A stretch of DNA of 64,000 nucleotides from JABFRJ01 sp031374735 (GTDB taxonomy: Bacteria; Pseudomonadota; Alphaproteobacteria; Rhizobiales; Hyphomicrobiaceae), in NCBI GenBank assembly GCA_031374735.1, contig JANMGQ010000235.1, positions 62,001-126,000 of the forward strand. The letters run 5' to 3'. Numbering within the stretch: position 1 is the first letter of the stretch; every line of letters starts with the position of its first letter. The notes under the pieces are model-generated. The model worked only from the letters and a program-made list of their open reading frames with translations. It made no database searches and was not told where the DNA came from. The position numbers were made by a program, and so were the translations under genes. This document shows, in pieces, positions 34,117-43,668 of this stretch.

Positions 34117-35511
34117 TTACGCGTGCTCCGCCCACAGATCATATGCGTCGGCTTCGAGCACCGTGGCCTTGACGATATCGCCAGGCTTTAAGGTGCTCGC
34201 GCCGTTGAGAAACACGCTGCCGTCGATCTCGGGTGCGTCCCACTTGGAACGGCCGATGGCACCGTCCTCATCGACTTCGTCGACGATGACGTCGATCACC
34301 TGGCCCTTGCGTGTCTGCATGAGGGCGTCTGAGACCTCCTGCTGAGCCGCCATGAAGCGGTGCCAGCGGTCTTCCTTCACCGGCTCGGGCACGGCGCCTG
34401 CGAGGTCATTGGCTTTGGCCCCGGCGACGGGTTCATACTTGAAGCAGCCTACCCGGTTGATCTTGGCTTCGCGCACGAACGACAGCAATTCCTCGAAATC
34501 GCGTTCGGTTTCGCCGGGGAAGCCGACAATGAAGGTCGAGCGGATCGCGAGATCCGGGCATATCTTGCGCCAATCGCCAATGCGGGTCAGCACCTTGCCG
34601 GCATTGCCCGGGCGCCGCATCGCCTTCAGTATCGCGGGCGAGGCGTGCTGGAAGGGGATGTCGAGGTAGGGGAGGATCTTGCCCTCGGCCATCAACGGAA
34701 TGACGTCATCGACGTGGGGATAGGGGTAGACGTAGTGCAGGCGGATCCAGGCGCCGAGATCGCCCAGCGCCGCCGAGAGATCGTAGAACTTGGCTTTGGT
34801 TTCGCGGCCCTTCCATGTGCTGGCGGCGTATTTGATGTCGACGCCGTAGGCGCTGGTGTCCTGCGAGATGACCAGCAGTTCCTTCACGCCGGCTTTGACC
34901 AGCCGCTCGGCCTCCGACAGCACGTGGTTGGCCGGCCGGCTGGCGAGATCACCGCGCAAACTCGGGATGATGCAAAAACTGCAGCGGTTGTTACAACCTT
35001 CGGAGATCTTCAAATAGGCGTAGTGGCGCGGCGTGAGGCGCAGACCTTCCGGCGGCACCAAGTCGATGTAGGGATCGTGGTCGGGCGGCACGACATCGTG
35101 CACGGCGCGCACCACGGCTTCATATTGGTGTGGCCCGGTGACAGCGAGCACCTTCGGGTGTTCGGCGCGGATGCGCGCTTCCTCGACGCCGAGGCAGCCT
35201 GTGACGATGACCTTGCCGTTCTCGGCGATGGCCTCGCCGATGGCGTCGAGGCTCTCTTTCTTGGCGCTATCGAGGAACCCGCAGGTGTTGACGATGACGA
35301 CGTCGGCGCCTTTGTAGTCGGGCGAGAGGCGATAGCCCTCGGAGCGCAGCTGTGTGACAATGCGCTCGCTGTCGACGAGCGCTTTCGGGCAACCGAGCGA
35401 GACGAGACCGACAGTCGGGCCTGCGCCGCTGCGTTTCGCACCTGTGGCCTTGGCCGCGGCGCGGCGCGCCTTGGGAGCAGGAGTTTTCAGGATGTTCATA
35501 CGTTTGGCCAT
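34117..35511 (-). CDS. rimO: Ribosomal protein S12 methylthiotransferase
   Basis: The 464-residue radical-SAM enzyme methylthiolates an aspartate of ribosomal protein S12. It has the N-terminal UPF0004 cluster Cys residues (LVSLGCPKALVDSE, VIVNTCGFLDSAK, VTGCLG), the radical-SAM motif SEGCNNRCSFCIIPSLRG and a C-terminal TRAM domain (GQVIDVIVDEVDEDGAIGRS). Choice between RimO and MiaB rests on GFLDSAKKESLDAIGEAI and the SLRGDLASRP block, which fit RimO. ATG 35511 (MAKRMNILKTPAPK) is preferred; 35499 is possible. The extra 30-residue basic Ala/Lys N-terminus is common in the order. Confidence 0.94.
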   Translation of the reverse strand: MAKRMNILKTPAPKARRAAAKATGAKRSGAGPTVGLVSLGCPKALVDSERIVTQLRSEGYRLSPDYKGADVVIVNTCGFLDSAKKESLDAIGEAIAENGKVIVTGCLGVEEARIRAEHPKVLAVTGPHQYEAVVRAVHDVVPPDHDPYIDLVPPEGLRLTPRHYAYLKISEGCNNRCSFCIIPSLRGDLASRPANHVLSEAERLVKAGVKELLVISQDTSAYGVDIKYAASTWKGRETKAKFYDLSAALGDLGAWIRLHYVYPYPHVDDVIPLMAEGKILPYLDIPFQHASPAILKAMRRPGNAGKVLTRIGDWRKICPDLAIRSTFIVGFPGETERDFEELLSFVREAKINRVGCFKYEPVAGAKANDLAGAVPEPVKEDRWHRFMAAQQEVSDALMQTRKGQVIDVIVDEVDEDGAIGRSKWDAPEIDGSVFLNGASTLKPGDIVKATVLEADAYDLWAEHA

Positions 35512-35670
35512 GGCCGCGCATGTACGCGGCAAGCGGGTGGACTGACAAGCGTGCTTGAGGTCCAAATAGGTCCAGGGCGCAGCCCTGGTCCGGGGTGTGT
35601 GAGGGGCAGAATGCCCTTCACGGTTCACCCGCAGGGTGAAAATCTCACGTCTTGCTCAGTTAAGACGGGC

Positions 35671-36918
35671 TCAGTGAAGGCGGGCGACCTTCTCGGCCGA
35701 CTGGGCCGGCGGCAAGTCGATGACGCGCGCGCCGAACGCCTGCACCTCAAGGACTGCCAGCGCCCGGTCGGCGAGGCCATCGCTGGTCAAACGGAAGTGG
35801 CCGTCGACCCCGGTGAAGCCGCTTTGGCGGAGCATCTGGGAGGGGATGTAGCGGGCACCATCGGGGCCTTGCGACAGTGCAACAGCAACGCCGACGGCGT
35901 CATAGGCGAGGGATGCAATGCGAGGCGGCGCGTGGCCGTGGGCACGGGCATAGCGGTCGGCGAAGTCCTTCCACCCCTTCGGATCGGGCGCGGCAAACCA
36001 GGCGCCGAGCAGGATCGGGTCGCGGCCAGCATTGGCGTAGTCGAGTGCGCCTGTGCCAAGAACCTTCAAACGTGGCGTGACGATGCCGGATTGCTTGAGT
36101 TGTGGGCTGAGGGCAGCCAACGCCTCTTCACCACCTGCGATGAACAGGGCATCGATGGGGTCGCCGTGCTCTTCGATGCCGCGCATCGCATCCCGCAGTT
36201 TTGTGACGGCATCCAGCATGCCGTTGGCCTGGGACGGGTAGATCTCGATGGCGAGCAACCGGGCGCCATCCCGGGCGGCGGCTTGGCGCAAGGCGATCTC
36301 GACGATCTTGCCATAGGCATCGTCGGGCACGAGCGCGACCAGTCGCTTCTTGCCTTGGGCTGCGGCATAGGAGATCACACGACCGACTTCAGGTTCAGCC
36401 AGGAAACTCAACAGAGACACGCCCGGCCCGGCCACCTGGCGGTCATTGGAAAAGGCGACCAGTGGGACATTGGCCGGTCGCGCCACAGATGCCGCGGCTT
36501 GTACCGAGCGCGCGAATAGGGGGCCAAGGATGATTTCGGCCCCAGCCGTCGTGACCTCACGGGCGGCGGCTTCAGCGCCCTCCGGCGTTGCCTTGTCATC
36601 GCGGACGAGCAAGGTGACGTGGGGCGCGTTGAGATCGGTGACGGCCAATTCGGCGGCTTTGCGCATGGTTTCGGCGACCAATCCGGCCTGACCACCGCCT
36701 GAAAGCGGGAGCAGAAGCCCGACCTTGACCGTCTCGGATTTGCGGGCGGGTGTGGTGAGTGGGCTTGCCGTACCCGAACCCGTTGCTTGCCGCGCTGCGC
36801 CGGCCGGTGCCGCCGCCGTGGTTGCGCCTGTCGACAAGGTCGGCGGCGACGCCGCGCATGCGGCAAGGACTGCAACGCAAGTTGCCGCGCAGGCTGCCCT
36901 GAACAGAGAACGGATCAC
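35671..36918 (-). CDS. LpoA-like lipoprotein / penicillin-binding protein activator
   Basis: The 415-residue protein has a lipoprotein signal with lipobox VLAAC. A periplasmic binding-protein fold (Peripla_BP_6) follows: VKVGLLLPLSGGGQAGLVAE, RDDKATPEGAEAAAREVTTA, ILGPLFARSVQAAASVARPA and IASLAYDAVGVAVALS. This is the pattern of alphaproteobacterial 'penicillin-binding protein activator' (YraM/LpoA C-domain) proteins, which stimulate PBP1-type synthases from the outer membrane. GTG 36918 is preferred because ggggg precedes it by six bases and gives a compact lipoprotein signal. In related genomes it often neighbours rsmI; that gene is not seen here. Confidence 0.82.
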   Translation of the reverse strand: MIRSLFRAACAATCVAVLAACAASPPTLSTGATTAAAPAGAARQATGSGTASPLTTPARKSETVKVGLLLPLSGGGQAGLVAETMRKAAELAVTDLNAPHVTLLVRDDKATPEGAEAAAREVTTAGAEIILGPLFARSVQAAASVARPANVPLVAFSNDRQVAGPGVSLLSFLAEPEVGRVISYAAAQGKKRLVALVPDDAYGKIVEIALRQAAARDGARLLAIEIYPSQANGMLDAVTKLRDAMRGIEEHGDPIDALFIAGGEEALAALSPQLKQSGIVTPRLKVLGTGALDYANAGRDPILLGAWFAAPDPKGWKDFADRYARAHGHAPPRIASLAYDAVGVAVALSQGPDGARYIPSQMLRQSGFTGVDGHFRLTSDGLADRALAVLEVQAFGARVIDLPPAQSAEKVARLH

Positions 36919-37108
36919 GCGAAGCCCCCTCAATCTGGAACCGCTGTAGCACGGTCATCGAGGACAGCAAATTCGACGTTCGCGATAGGGCGGGAGCGAT
37001 GGGCAGGATCGAGGCCGATAGACAGGCGCAGGCAGGGCGCGGTAGTGTTGCAGCGCTGGGCGGGGGACCGTGAGCCGGCGAGATCCATTGTGGGGTTCAG
37101 GCCACTTC

Positions 37109-38167
37109 ATGTCCTACATCGCCAAACCGTCCGCCTATCATCCGCAAGTCAAGCGCAATGCGCTCGGGCTGACGCACCGCGACTACGAAGGCTCCATGTC
37201 GACGCTGTGCGCGGGTTGTGGCCACGACAGCATCACGGCAGCTATCATCGAGGCCTGCTTCGAACTGGACCTGCCCGCTCACCGCATCGCTAAAGTGTCA
37301 GGCATCGGCTGCTCGTCGAAGGCGCCGACCTATTTCCTGTCCCGCTCGCACGGCTTCAACTCGGTGCATGGCCGCATGCCCTCGGTGACGACGGGCGCCG
37401 CCATGGCCAACCGCGACCTCACCTACATCGGCGTCTCAGGCGATGGCGACACGGCCTCCATCGGTCTCGGCCAGTTCTGTCATGCCGTGCGCCGGCAGCT
37501 GAACATGACGTATGTGGTCATGAACAACGGTTGCTATGGCCTGACCAAGGGCCAGTTCTCGGCGACGAACGACAAGGGCTCCAAAGCCAAAAAGGGCGAC
37601 GTCAACCCATTCGCGTCAATCGATCTGTGCCAGCTTGCCATACAACTTGGCGCGGGCTTTGTGGCGCGCTCGTTCTCGGGCGACAAGCAACAGCTGATCC
37701 CTCTGCTTAAGGCTGCCATCGGCTACAAGGGCTTCGCGTTCCTCGACGTCATCAGCCCGTGCGTCACCTTCAATGACCACGTCGGCTCGACCAAGAGCTA
37801 CACTTATGTGCGCCAGCACAACGAAGCTGTCGGTAACCCCTTGGACTTCGTCGAGGCGCAGGACGAGATCACGGCCGAATACGCCGAGGGCACGTCGACC
37901 AGCATCACGCTGCACGATGGCGGCATCCTGCGCCTGCACAAGCTCGACGGCGGCCATGATGCAACGGACGCCGATGCAGCGATCCACGCCATCCGCTCGA
38001 ACGCCAAGACCGGGAAGATCGCCACGGGCCTGCTCTACGTCGACAAGGACCAGCAAGACCTGCACGATGTGCTCGACACCGACGCCCGCCCGCTGAACGC
38101 GCTGCCGATGGGCGAACTGTGCCCTGGCAACAAGGCGCTCGCGGGGATCAACGCCAAGCTGCGGTGA
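37109..38167 (+). CDS. korB: 2-oxoacid:ferredoxin oxidoreductase, beta subunit
   Basis: The 352-residue TPP-binding subunit shows CAGCGHDSITAAIIEAC, the TPP/Mg block GVSGDGDTASIGLGQF with VVMNNGCYGLTKGQFSAT, and FLDVISPCVTFNDHVGSTKS. The enzyme oxidatively decarboxylates a 2-oxoacid such as 2-oxoglutarate and reduces ferredoxin, and needs an alpha (korA) subunit with the gamma domain. No korA is present in the window, and the upstream minus-strand gene is unrelated, so korA is missing or lies far away. ATG 37109 (MSYIAKPSAYHP) is preferred over GTG 37070. Confidence 0.9.
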   Translation: MSYIAKPSAYHPQVKRNALGLTHRDYEGSMSTLCAGCGHDSITAAIIEACFELDLPAHRIAKVSGIGCSSKAPTYFLSRSHGFNSVHGRMPSVTTGAAMANRDLTYIGVSGDGDTASIGLGQFCHAVRRQLNMTYVVMNNGCYGLTKGQFSATNDKGSKAKKGDVNPFASIDLCQLAIQLGAGFVARSFSGDKQQLIPLLKAAIGYKGFAFLDVISPCVTFNDHVGSTKSYTYVRQHNEAVGNPLDFVEAQDEITAEYAEGTSTSITLHDGGILRLHKLDGGHDATDADAAIHAIRSNAKTGKIATGLLYVDKDQQDLHDVLDTDARPLNALPMGELCPGNKALAGINAKLR

Positions 38168-38306
38168 GGTGTGGGGAGATTTGGACCGGATTGGTCACCC
38201 GTGACGGGCGCCGACAGCGTGACGCCGTTTGCAGATGGCGCAAAATTTGAGCGGCAACGTTGAAGGGCCAGTCATCGGGGCGATCGGATGGATGCTCGTA
38301 GACGAG

Positions 38307-39446
38307 CTACTGGTCCGGGCTCTCGTAGTTCGGCACCGTAACGCCCCTCGAGCGCATCCATTCGACCACGCGGGGCGTGATGAGCGAGTAAACGCCGCCG
38401 GGTCCGCAGTCGTCCCGCGAGATGCCGCGCGAGGTGATACCGGTCAGATAGTAGAAGTAGGTATTGCCACGCTTGACGGCCGCATAGACCGGCCCGCCAC
38501 TGTCGCCGCTGCACGTATCGCGATCGGCGACCGGATCGGCGAGCACGAACTCGCGCCCCGCCGCGCAGCCATAACGCTGTCGATCCTCAGGGAAACCGCA
38601 GATGCGGCTGCGGATATCGACGCAGCTCAGTCGCTTCTCCCCCGATTTCAGCGGATCGCGTGTTCCGGGGTCGCGACCGAGGCCGTAGCCGACGGCGATC
38701 ATGCCGCGCAGTGACGACGAGAGATAGAGTTGCGGGGTCGCCGGCGTCGCCGGGTAGACGAGGGCCGATCTCGTGGGCCCGAGAAAGCCGCGGCCTGCCA
38801 TCACCTGGAACCGCGTGTTTGTCTCTGTGCCGTCTCCCTGCGGTGGGACGTCGGGGAGCAAGGCTTTCGCGTCCTCGGCCTGCAGGAACAGGAGCGCCAA
38901 GTCGTTGCCGTGCATATAGGTACCGCCGATCGCGCGATAGCCGCGACAGAAGGACGGATCGTAAAGCGTGGTAAGATTGAGGTCGAGGGCGTACGTGTCA
39001 GAGCCACGCGCTTGTTTCATGGACGTGCCGAGCACGATCTTTGGCGGAGTCGCGCGGGGTGTCGGATCGTCGAGATTGCCATCGCACACGCAATGGCCGG
39101 CCGTGAGAACCGCATCCGCAGCAACCATCACGCCCGTGCATTGCTTGCCCTCGCCCATGTCGATGGCGACAGCATCGTTGAACCATCCAGCTCGCGCGCG
39201 CACGCCGATGACAGATGGGCCCAAAGTTTTTTTCTGCGGCCCAGTTGCGATCTGCGCCCGAGACGGCGGCTGCGAGGTCGTGTCGGTTGGTACTCCGGGC
39301 GCTCCTGGGACGGCGCATGCAGCGACCTCACGCTCGTCGACGGGCACGGCTTGGGCCTGTGCCTCACCCGCGCCCGCGATGAGCAGTGCGATCCCGGCCA
39401 GCACGCGGTGCGCGAAACTCACGCCATGTCGTGCGGTGCGCGCCAT
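38307..39446 (-). CDS. Exported trypsin-like serine protease (S1 family)
   Basis: The 379-residue protein has a signal peptide (VLAGIALLIAGAGEAQA) and an S1 fold. The catalytic triad is His118 in VLTAGHC, Asp182 in GNDLALLFL and Ser316 in CSGDSGGPVY. It has at least eight cysteines for disulfides, and a long insert between His and Asp. It is the last gene of the six-gene minus-strand operon. ATG 39446 has agagga six bases upstream; ATG 39467, overlapping the upstream stop as ATGA, is an alternative. A secreted trypsin encoded with caspase-fold proteins could be an activator or target in a proteolytic cascade, which is inference. Confidence 0.85.
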   Translation of the reverse strand: MARTARHGVSFAHRVLAGIALLIAGAGEAQAQAVPVDEREVAACAVPGAPGVPTDTTSQPPSRAQIATGPQKKTLGPSVIGVRARAGWFNDAVAIDMGEGKQCTGVMVAADAVLTAGHCVCDGNLDDPTPRATPPKIVLGTSMKQARGSDTYALDLNLTTLYDPSFCRGYRAIGGTYMHGNDLALLFLQAEDAKALLPDVPPQGDGTETNTRFQVMAGRGFLGPTRSALVYPATPATPQLYLSSSLRGMIAVGYGLGRDPGTRDPLKSGEKRLSCVDIRSRICGFPEDRQRYGCAAGREFVLADPVADRDTCSGDSGGPVYAAVKRGNTYFYYLTGITSRGISRDDCGPGGVYSLITPRVVEWMRSRGVTVPNYESPDQ

Positions 39447-39463
39447 CGCGTGTCCTCTTGCGG

Positions 39464-40933
39464 TCATTGGTCGAGATACGTCCGGCAGCTGTTCTCGCAG
39501 GCGAGATCGTCGCCTTTGCCGGCGCACAGGTTGACCTTGCACGTGCAATAGCGCGAGCACGCGGGCTCGCTGTTGCCAGGCCCGCGCGAGAGGCAGGGGC
39601 TCATGCATTGCGCATAGCCACCGTTGGCCGCGAACGACTGGGGCCCGGACACGTCCCCGAGGCTGCGCTGTCCGCCCCCCGGCGTTGCGCCAGGCACAGG
39701 CGTTGCCGCAAGCGTTCTTTGGCTATTGGCGAGGTTGATCTTTGCATTCACCAGGGCGTCCTGCGCGATAACGAGCGCGGCGTTGTTGTTGGTCAGGTTG
39801 ATCTTGACCTGAATGATGTTGGCTGGCAGCGCGACGACGCTCTGGGCCACCTGCAGCGGAATGGTCACGAAACCGGCGACCTCACTGGTCTTCGAGATGG
39901 TGACGTCCTTCAAGACGCCCTGGTCGAAATCGAGGGTGGTCTCCCGCGTGGCGAAGAACGTACGGTCTACGCCGACCGAGAAGACGGGCGCCGCATTCTC
40001 CAGGAAGGCTGTCGCCGTCGCGCGCATCTTCCAGGCACCGCGCACGCCCCGCAGCTTGAGGTTTTCCTTCACATACAGATAGTACGTCACGCCGATGCGC
40101 GGCCGATAGAAAACGCCTTGAGCGTAGTTGCGCGGGGCGACGTCCTGTCCTGCGCGATCAATCGTTTTCGGGGCGTTGCTGGCCTTTTGCGGGACGCCGT
40201 GCAGGCCGGTGATGCGGCGGGAGCGGTTCCGCGCCCAGGCGATCGGGTTCTCGCAATAGGCATCGACATCGTCATGCCCGGGATCAACCGGCTCGCCCTC
40301 GAGAAACAGGCAGTATCCGAAGTCGCGGATGGAGTCGTTGATGCGATTGACGTCATCATGGTCGAACGGGTCGATCACGCCGGAGAAAACGAGCGTGCCG
40401 CCAAGCGTGGCGCGTCCGAGGCTGCGTGCCATCGTGCGCGTCTGGTCGAAGTTCGGGTTTTCCGACAGGCCGACAAACAAGGTTTTGATCAGGGTCGAGG
40501 CGATCACCGCCGACTGGTCGTCCGCCTTCGACGAGATTTTCTTGAGGATATGCTTGTCCTTCTCGACCTTGAAGGTGTCGTTGGATGTCGCGGAGGCGAG
40601 GTAGTCGAGACAGTAGGTGTACTGCGGATCCGGTTTGACCATGACGGCGATGCCGCTCTGTGGCGCACCCGGGACGCGCAGGAAGTAGCCTTGGGCCGTA
40701 CCTATGCCGGTCGGCTCTTTGTGGATATCGAAGGCGATGTAGCTCTTGGACAGATTGTAAGCGCCGGCCGAGGAGCGGCAGCCGACGGCGTCCTTGGGCG
40801 AGACGAGTGTGGACTGAGACATCGCGCAGGCCGCAAGCAGGCCGCTGATGGCGACAAGCACGATGGCACCGAAGCGGCGGCCTGCGGGCGAGCGCGTCGG
40901 CAGGGCGGTCGTGCGCATGATGGGCCCCTTCAT
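39464..40933 (-). CDS. Lipoprotein B with Cys-rich tail, paralogue of the upstream gene
   Basis: The 489-residue lipoprotein (lipobox LLAAC near residue 36) is about the same size as, and clearly similar to, the upstream gene: CLDYLASATSNDTFKVE, GVFYRPRIGVTYYLYVKENL, and IPLQVAQSVVALPANIIQVK have counterparts there. Before the C-terminus lies an unstructured Ala/Pro/Gly region, then a Cys-rich tail with three CX3C pairs (CMSPC, CSRYC, CENSC) plus CTCKVNLC. It starts as ATGA over the upstream stop, so translation is coupled. The function is unknown; I infer an outer-membrane-anchored scaffold or receptor in the protease block. Confidence 0.7.
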   Translation of the reverse strand: MKGPIMRTTALPTRSPAGRRFGAIVLVAISGLLAACAMSQSTLVSPKDAVGCRSSAGAYNLSKSYIAFDIHKEPTGIGTAQGYFLRVPGAPQSGIAVMVKPDPQYTYCLDYLASATSNDTFKVEKDKHILKKISSKADDQSAVIASTLIKTLFVGLSENPNFDQTRTMARSLGRATLGGTLVFSGVIDPFDHDDVNRINDSIRDFGYCLFLEGEPVDPGHDDVDAYCENPIAWARNRSRRITGLHGVPQKASNAPKTIDRAGQDVAPRNYAQGVFYRPRIGVTYYLYVKENLKLRGVRGAWKMRATATAFLENAAPVFSVGVDRTFFATRETTLDFDQGVLKDVTISKTSEVAGFVTIPLQVAQSVVALPANIIQVKINLTNNNAALVIAQDALVNAKINLANSQRTLAATPVPGATPGGGQRSLGDVSGPQSFAANGGYAQCMSPCLSRGPGNSEPACSRYCTCKVNLCAGKGDDLACENSCRTYLDQ

Positions 40934-42348
40934 GGTGTCGCCCCCAACTGTGACGAAGCTGGCGTGATGACATTCTGGAACTGCAAACCGGCCGGGGGTA
41001 GCGTGGCGTCAGGTTTCCCTCGTGCCCCGCATAGCTCCTCGTAGTATTGGGCCGTGTTGCGTCCGGCGACGGCCGCCTTGGTGTACAAGGCCGCATCTTC
41101 GGCCGCTTTGTTGGCTGAGTTGGCTGACACGACGGTGTTCGGGTTTGTCGAGGTGTACGTTGGCAACGTCCCGGTCTTGGTCGGATCCTTCGCGATATCA
41201 TCCAGGAATTTCAGATGCTGGATTTGGGTCTTGATGAGTTCGTTCTCGACTTTGGCGAGTTCCGACTGCCCCTTCGTCTGATCGATGCGGACTTGCAGGA
41301 TCGACGCCGGCAGCTGAACGACGCTCTGGGCGATCTGCAGTGGAATGAAGGCAGCCGCGAGCAGCTCGCTGCCCTTGAAGATGCAGACGTTGTCGAGATG
41401 ACCTTCGGAGAAGATCAGCGACGTGCGGCGCTGTGCAAACATCGTGCGCTCGACACCGACCGCAACGACCGGCGAGATGTTCTCCATTTCAATAACGCGC
41501 GTGATGCCGAGGCGCCAGTGCGGCACCTTCAAGTTATCTTTGACATAGACGTGGATCGGCACGGGCAGGCGCGGTCGATAAAAGATGCCGCCCTCGCCCC
41601 GGCGTTGGCCCTTCTCGACCAGCCCTTCGCTGTTCTTGTAGCGATAGGCGAGATCGGGTGCGCCGAACCGGTCGAGTACGATGCGCGGGTGTTCGCAGTA
41701 GCTGCCTTGGCCATGCTGGGTACGATTGAGCGAGATGCCTGGGATGTCGATGCAGAAACCGTAATCCTTGAGTGCCTGATTGACTTCAGCGGTGCGCCTG
41801 GGGTCGAACGGGTCGAACTCGCCCTTGAACACGATGGTTTTTGCTGTGCCCGTGCCCTCGCGAAAGCTGCGACCAAAGCCCTGGCCGAACGTCGGATCTC
41901 CAGACGCCAGGATGAACGCCGAGCGGATCAGTGTCTGGAAAATGTATTTCGATTCATCTACCGCGTCGGTCGACACCAGTCCGAGCAGGTGCGTGTCCGT
42001 GTACTTGCGGATGTTGACGATGTCGTCCGACGTCGCCCGCGCGAGGTAGTCGAGGCAGAAGCCGAAGCGGTTATCCGGCACGCGCCGAAAGTTGAGTTTC
42101 AGCGCGTAGTCCTTGCGTTTGGCTGTCGTGGTCTTGTCGCCTTCCTTGAAAGCGGTCACGTCACTGTGGGTCTGTTCGACCTCGGCCAGCAACACGGTCT
42201 TTGGCAGGAAGTACGCGCCCGCACTGCTGTCGCACTGGAACCCGCCCGTCCGCTCAAGGGGCGAGGAGCCGACCATCGCACACGCCGCGACCGTCAGTCC
42301 CGTGACGATGGCGAGCAACACGGCTCGAACTGGGCGCCTGTCAACCAT
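40930..42348 (-). CDS. Lipoprotein A of unknown function
   Basis: The 472-residue protein has a lipoprotein signal with lipobox VAACA. The paired blocks shared with lipoprotein B are CLDYLARATSDDIVNIR, FYRPRLPVPIHVYVKDNLKV and IPLQIAQSVVQLPASILQVR, so the two arose by duplication. It lacks the CX3C-rich tail of its paralogue and ends LQFQNVITPASSQLGATP. It starts nine bases after the upstream gene's stop with aaggtggg as RBS (ATG 42348). No enzymatic motif seen. The amphipathic LPASILQVRIDQTKGQSELA region may form a coiled coil. The role is unknown. Confidence 0.7.
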   Translation of the reverse strand: MVDRRPVRAVLLAIVTGLTVAACAMVGSSPLERTGGFQCDSSAGAYFLPKTVLLAEVEQTHSDVTAFKEGDKTTTAKRKDYALKLNFRRVPDNRFGFCLDYLARATSDDIVNIRKYTDTHLLGLVSTDAVDESKYIFQTLIRSAFILASGDPTFGQGFGRSFREGTGTAKTIVFKGEFDPFDPRRTAEVNQALKDYGFCIDIPGISLNRTQHGQGSYCEHPRIVLDRFGAPDLAYRYKNSEGLVEKGQRRGEGGIFYRPRLPVPIHVYVKDNLKVPHWRLGITRVIEMENISPVVAVGVERTMFAQRRTSLIFSEGHLDNVCIFKGSELLAAAFIPLQIAQSVVQLPASILQVRIDQTKGQSELAKVENELIKTQIQHLKFLDDIAKDPTKTGTLPTYTSTNPNTVVSANSANKAAEDAALYTKAAVAGRNTAQYYEELCGARGKPDATLPPAGLQFQNVITPASSQLGATP

Positions 42349-42356
42349 CACCCACC

Positions 42357-43505
42357 TTACGGTTCGAATTTCACGGGGCACGGAGGTGCCTTGAAGAACT
42401 TCAACTCCTCGGAAATCTTGCTCGCGCTCGTCTCAAGCAGGCGCAGATGACGCGGATTGTCCGGCAGTTTGCAGATAAGATTGATCTTCGCCGCCTCGGA
42501 CGGCAGGTCCAGCCGTTTTTGCTCGGAGCCGCCGCACGTGTATTCGATCCTGATGCGCAGATCAGCCTGCGGCGAGGGATCGTAGCCGCACAGGTCCGTG
42601 CGCAACTCCTGATCCGCATTGCCCGTGCGCCGGATCAGGCAGAACCCGGCGCCGGCGACTTCGTCCGTATCGGCGGCGCCAGCCGGTACCGAGCCCTGCA
42701 GCGTGCGACAGCGGCGCTCCATGTAGCGCGTGGCGTCACACGTGTGCCCGTAGCGCAGATCGCCGAAGGTCGCCTTGGTGATCTCGAGCCGCGACGTCGT
42801 CTCCTGGTTTCCCGCCATCACATCGAGGGCGTTGCGCCCATAGTAGGAGCGCAGGAAATCCGTCAGGTGGCGTTGCTTGTAGTCGCACACGCTCTGCTCA
42901 AGGCGCGCCCTCTGCAAATCAAGCGCGGCGTTGCACGCGTCTGCCGCCACCTTGCGCAGCTGCGCCGTTTCCTTCTCCAGCACATCGTGTGCCGGTGGTG
43001 GATCGGCACGCCTGAGCTTGCCGATATCGAACTCGGCGATCTCGTGAGCTGTGCGGCACGCGTCCGCCGGTGGTTGCTGCGGCTGCGCGCAACTGTGCAT
43101 GTCCTGGGCGATGGAGGCTGCGAGGGACGCGACCTGCGCGTCCGTCAGCTTTGTGCCGCCTGCAGCCGTCGCGGCAACGTCGGCATGCGCCGCGCCAAGT
43201 GCATGCTGGCAGACCCCGGAACGCGTTGCCTCATCGGTTGCGCACGCGAGTGCCGCCTGCCTCGGTGGTGCTGTCTGTCCTGGTGGCTTCTGCTGCAACC
43301 GCGCAGCAGTATCCGAGACGTATAGTCTCAGCGCCGCAATGCAGGTGGGATCAGCAGGGCTCCGCACAACACCGCGCGGCATGATAACGACCGCCGCGGG
43401 CGCGGCTTGCGCTTTCGGCGCCGGGCGCGATGTTTGCGCCATCGGATTGGCGGCGCCGCACGTGAGAGCGGCGGCGACCGAAAAAACAATGGCCCGGATA
43501 CGCAT
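42357..43505 (-). CDS. Cys-containing exported protein of unknown function
   Basis: The 382-residue protein starts with a signal peptide (IRAIVFSVAAALTCGAANPM, then AQ). The mature part has about 14 cysteines spread along a mainly helical sequence, for example ACATDEATRSGVCQHALG, SCAQPQ, TCDATRYMERRCRTL, YTCGGSEQ and PCPVKF, which suggests disulfide-stabilised folding outside the cytoplasm. I recognise no domain. ATG 43505 gives a clean signal peptide; GTG 43517 is four codons upstream. It is third in the six-gene operon, 9 bases before lipoprotein A. Confidence 0.65.
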   Translation of the reverse strand: MRIRAIVFSVAAALTCGAANPMAQTSRPAPKAQAAPAAVVIMPRGVVRSPADPTCIAALRLYVSDTAARLQQKPPGQTAPPRQAALACATDEATRSGVCQHALGAAHADVAATAAGGTKLTDAQVASLAASIAQDMHSCAQPQQPPADACRTAHEIAEFDIGKLRRADPPPAHDVLEKETAQLRKVAADACNAALDLQRARLEQSVCDYKQRHLTDFLRSYYGRNALDVMAGNQETTSRLEITKATFGDLRYGHTCDATRYMERRCRTLQGSVPAGAADTDEVAGAGFCLIRRTGNADQELRTDLCGYDPSPQADLRIRIEYTCGGSEQKRLDLPSEAAKINLICKLPDNPRHLRLLETSASKISEELKFFKAPPCPVKFEP

Positions 43506-43668
43506 CGGATGACTCACGCAAAAACAATGCAGCAGCTACCGAATTGCCTGCAGCCTATGCGGACCGATTGGGTCGCGCATTGAAAAACTGAATATTCTGG
43601 TGGAAAATGCATTTTTGTGACTTGATGGCCACGGGACTTTGGTGGGTGGTGCGGGGGGCAATTTCGGA

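Noticed and set aside
34360..36519. A 719-codon plus-strand open frame across rimO and the LpoA-like gene
   Set aside because: It is antisense to two well-identified genes, and its His/Asp/Gly/Val-rich product is the usual shadow of high-GC codons. No RBS or domain.
39386..41044. A 552-codon plus-strand frame antisense to the lipoproteins
   Set aside because: It spans the ends of three minus-strand genes without a start signal or domain.
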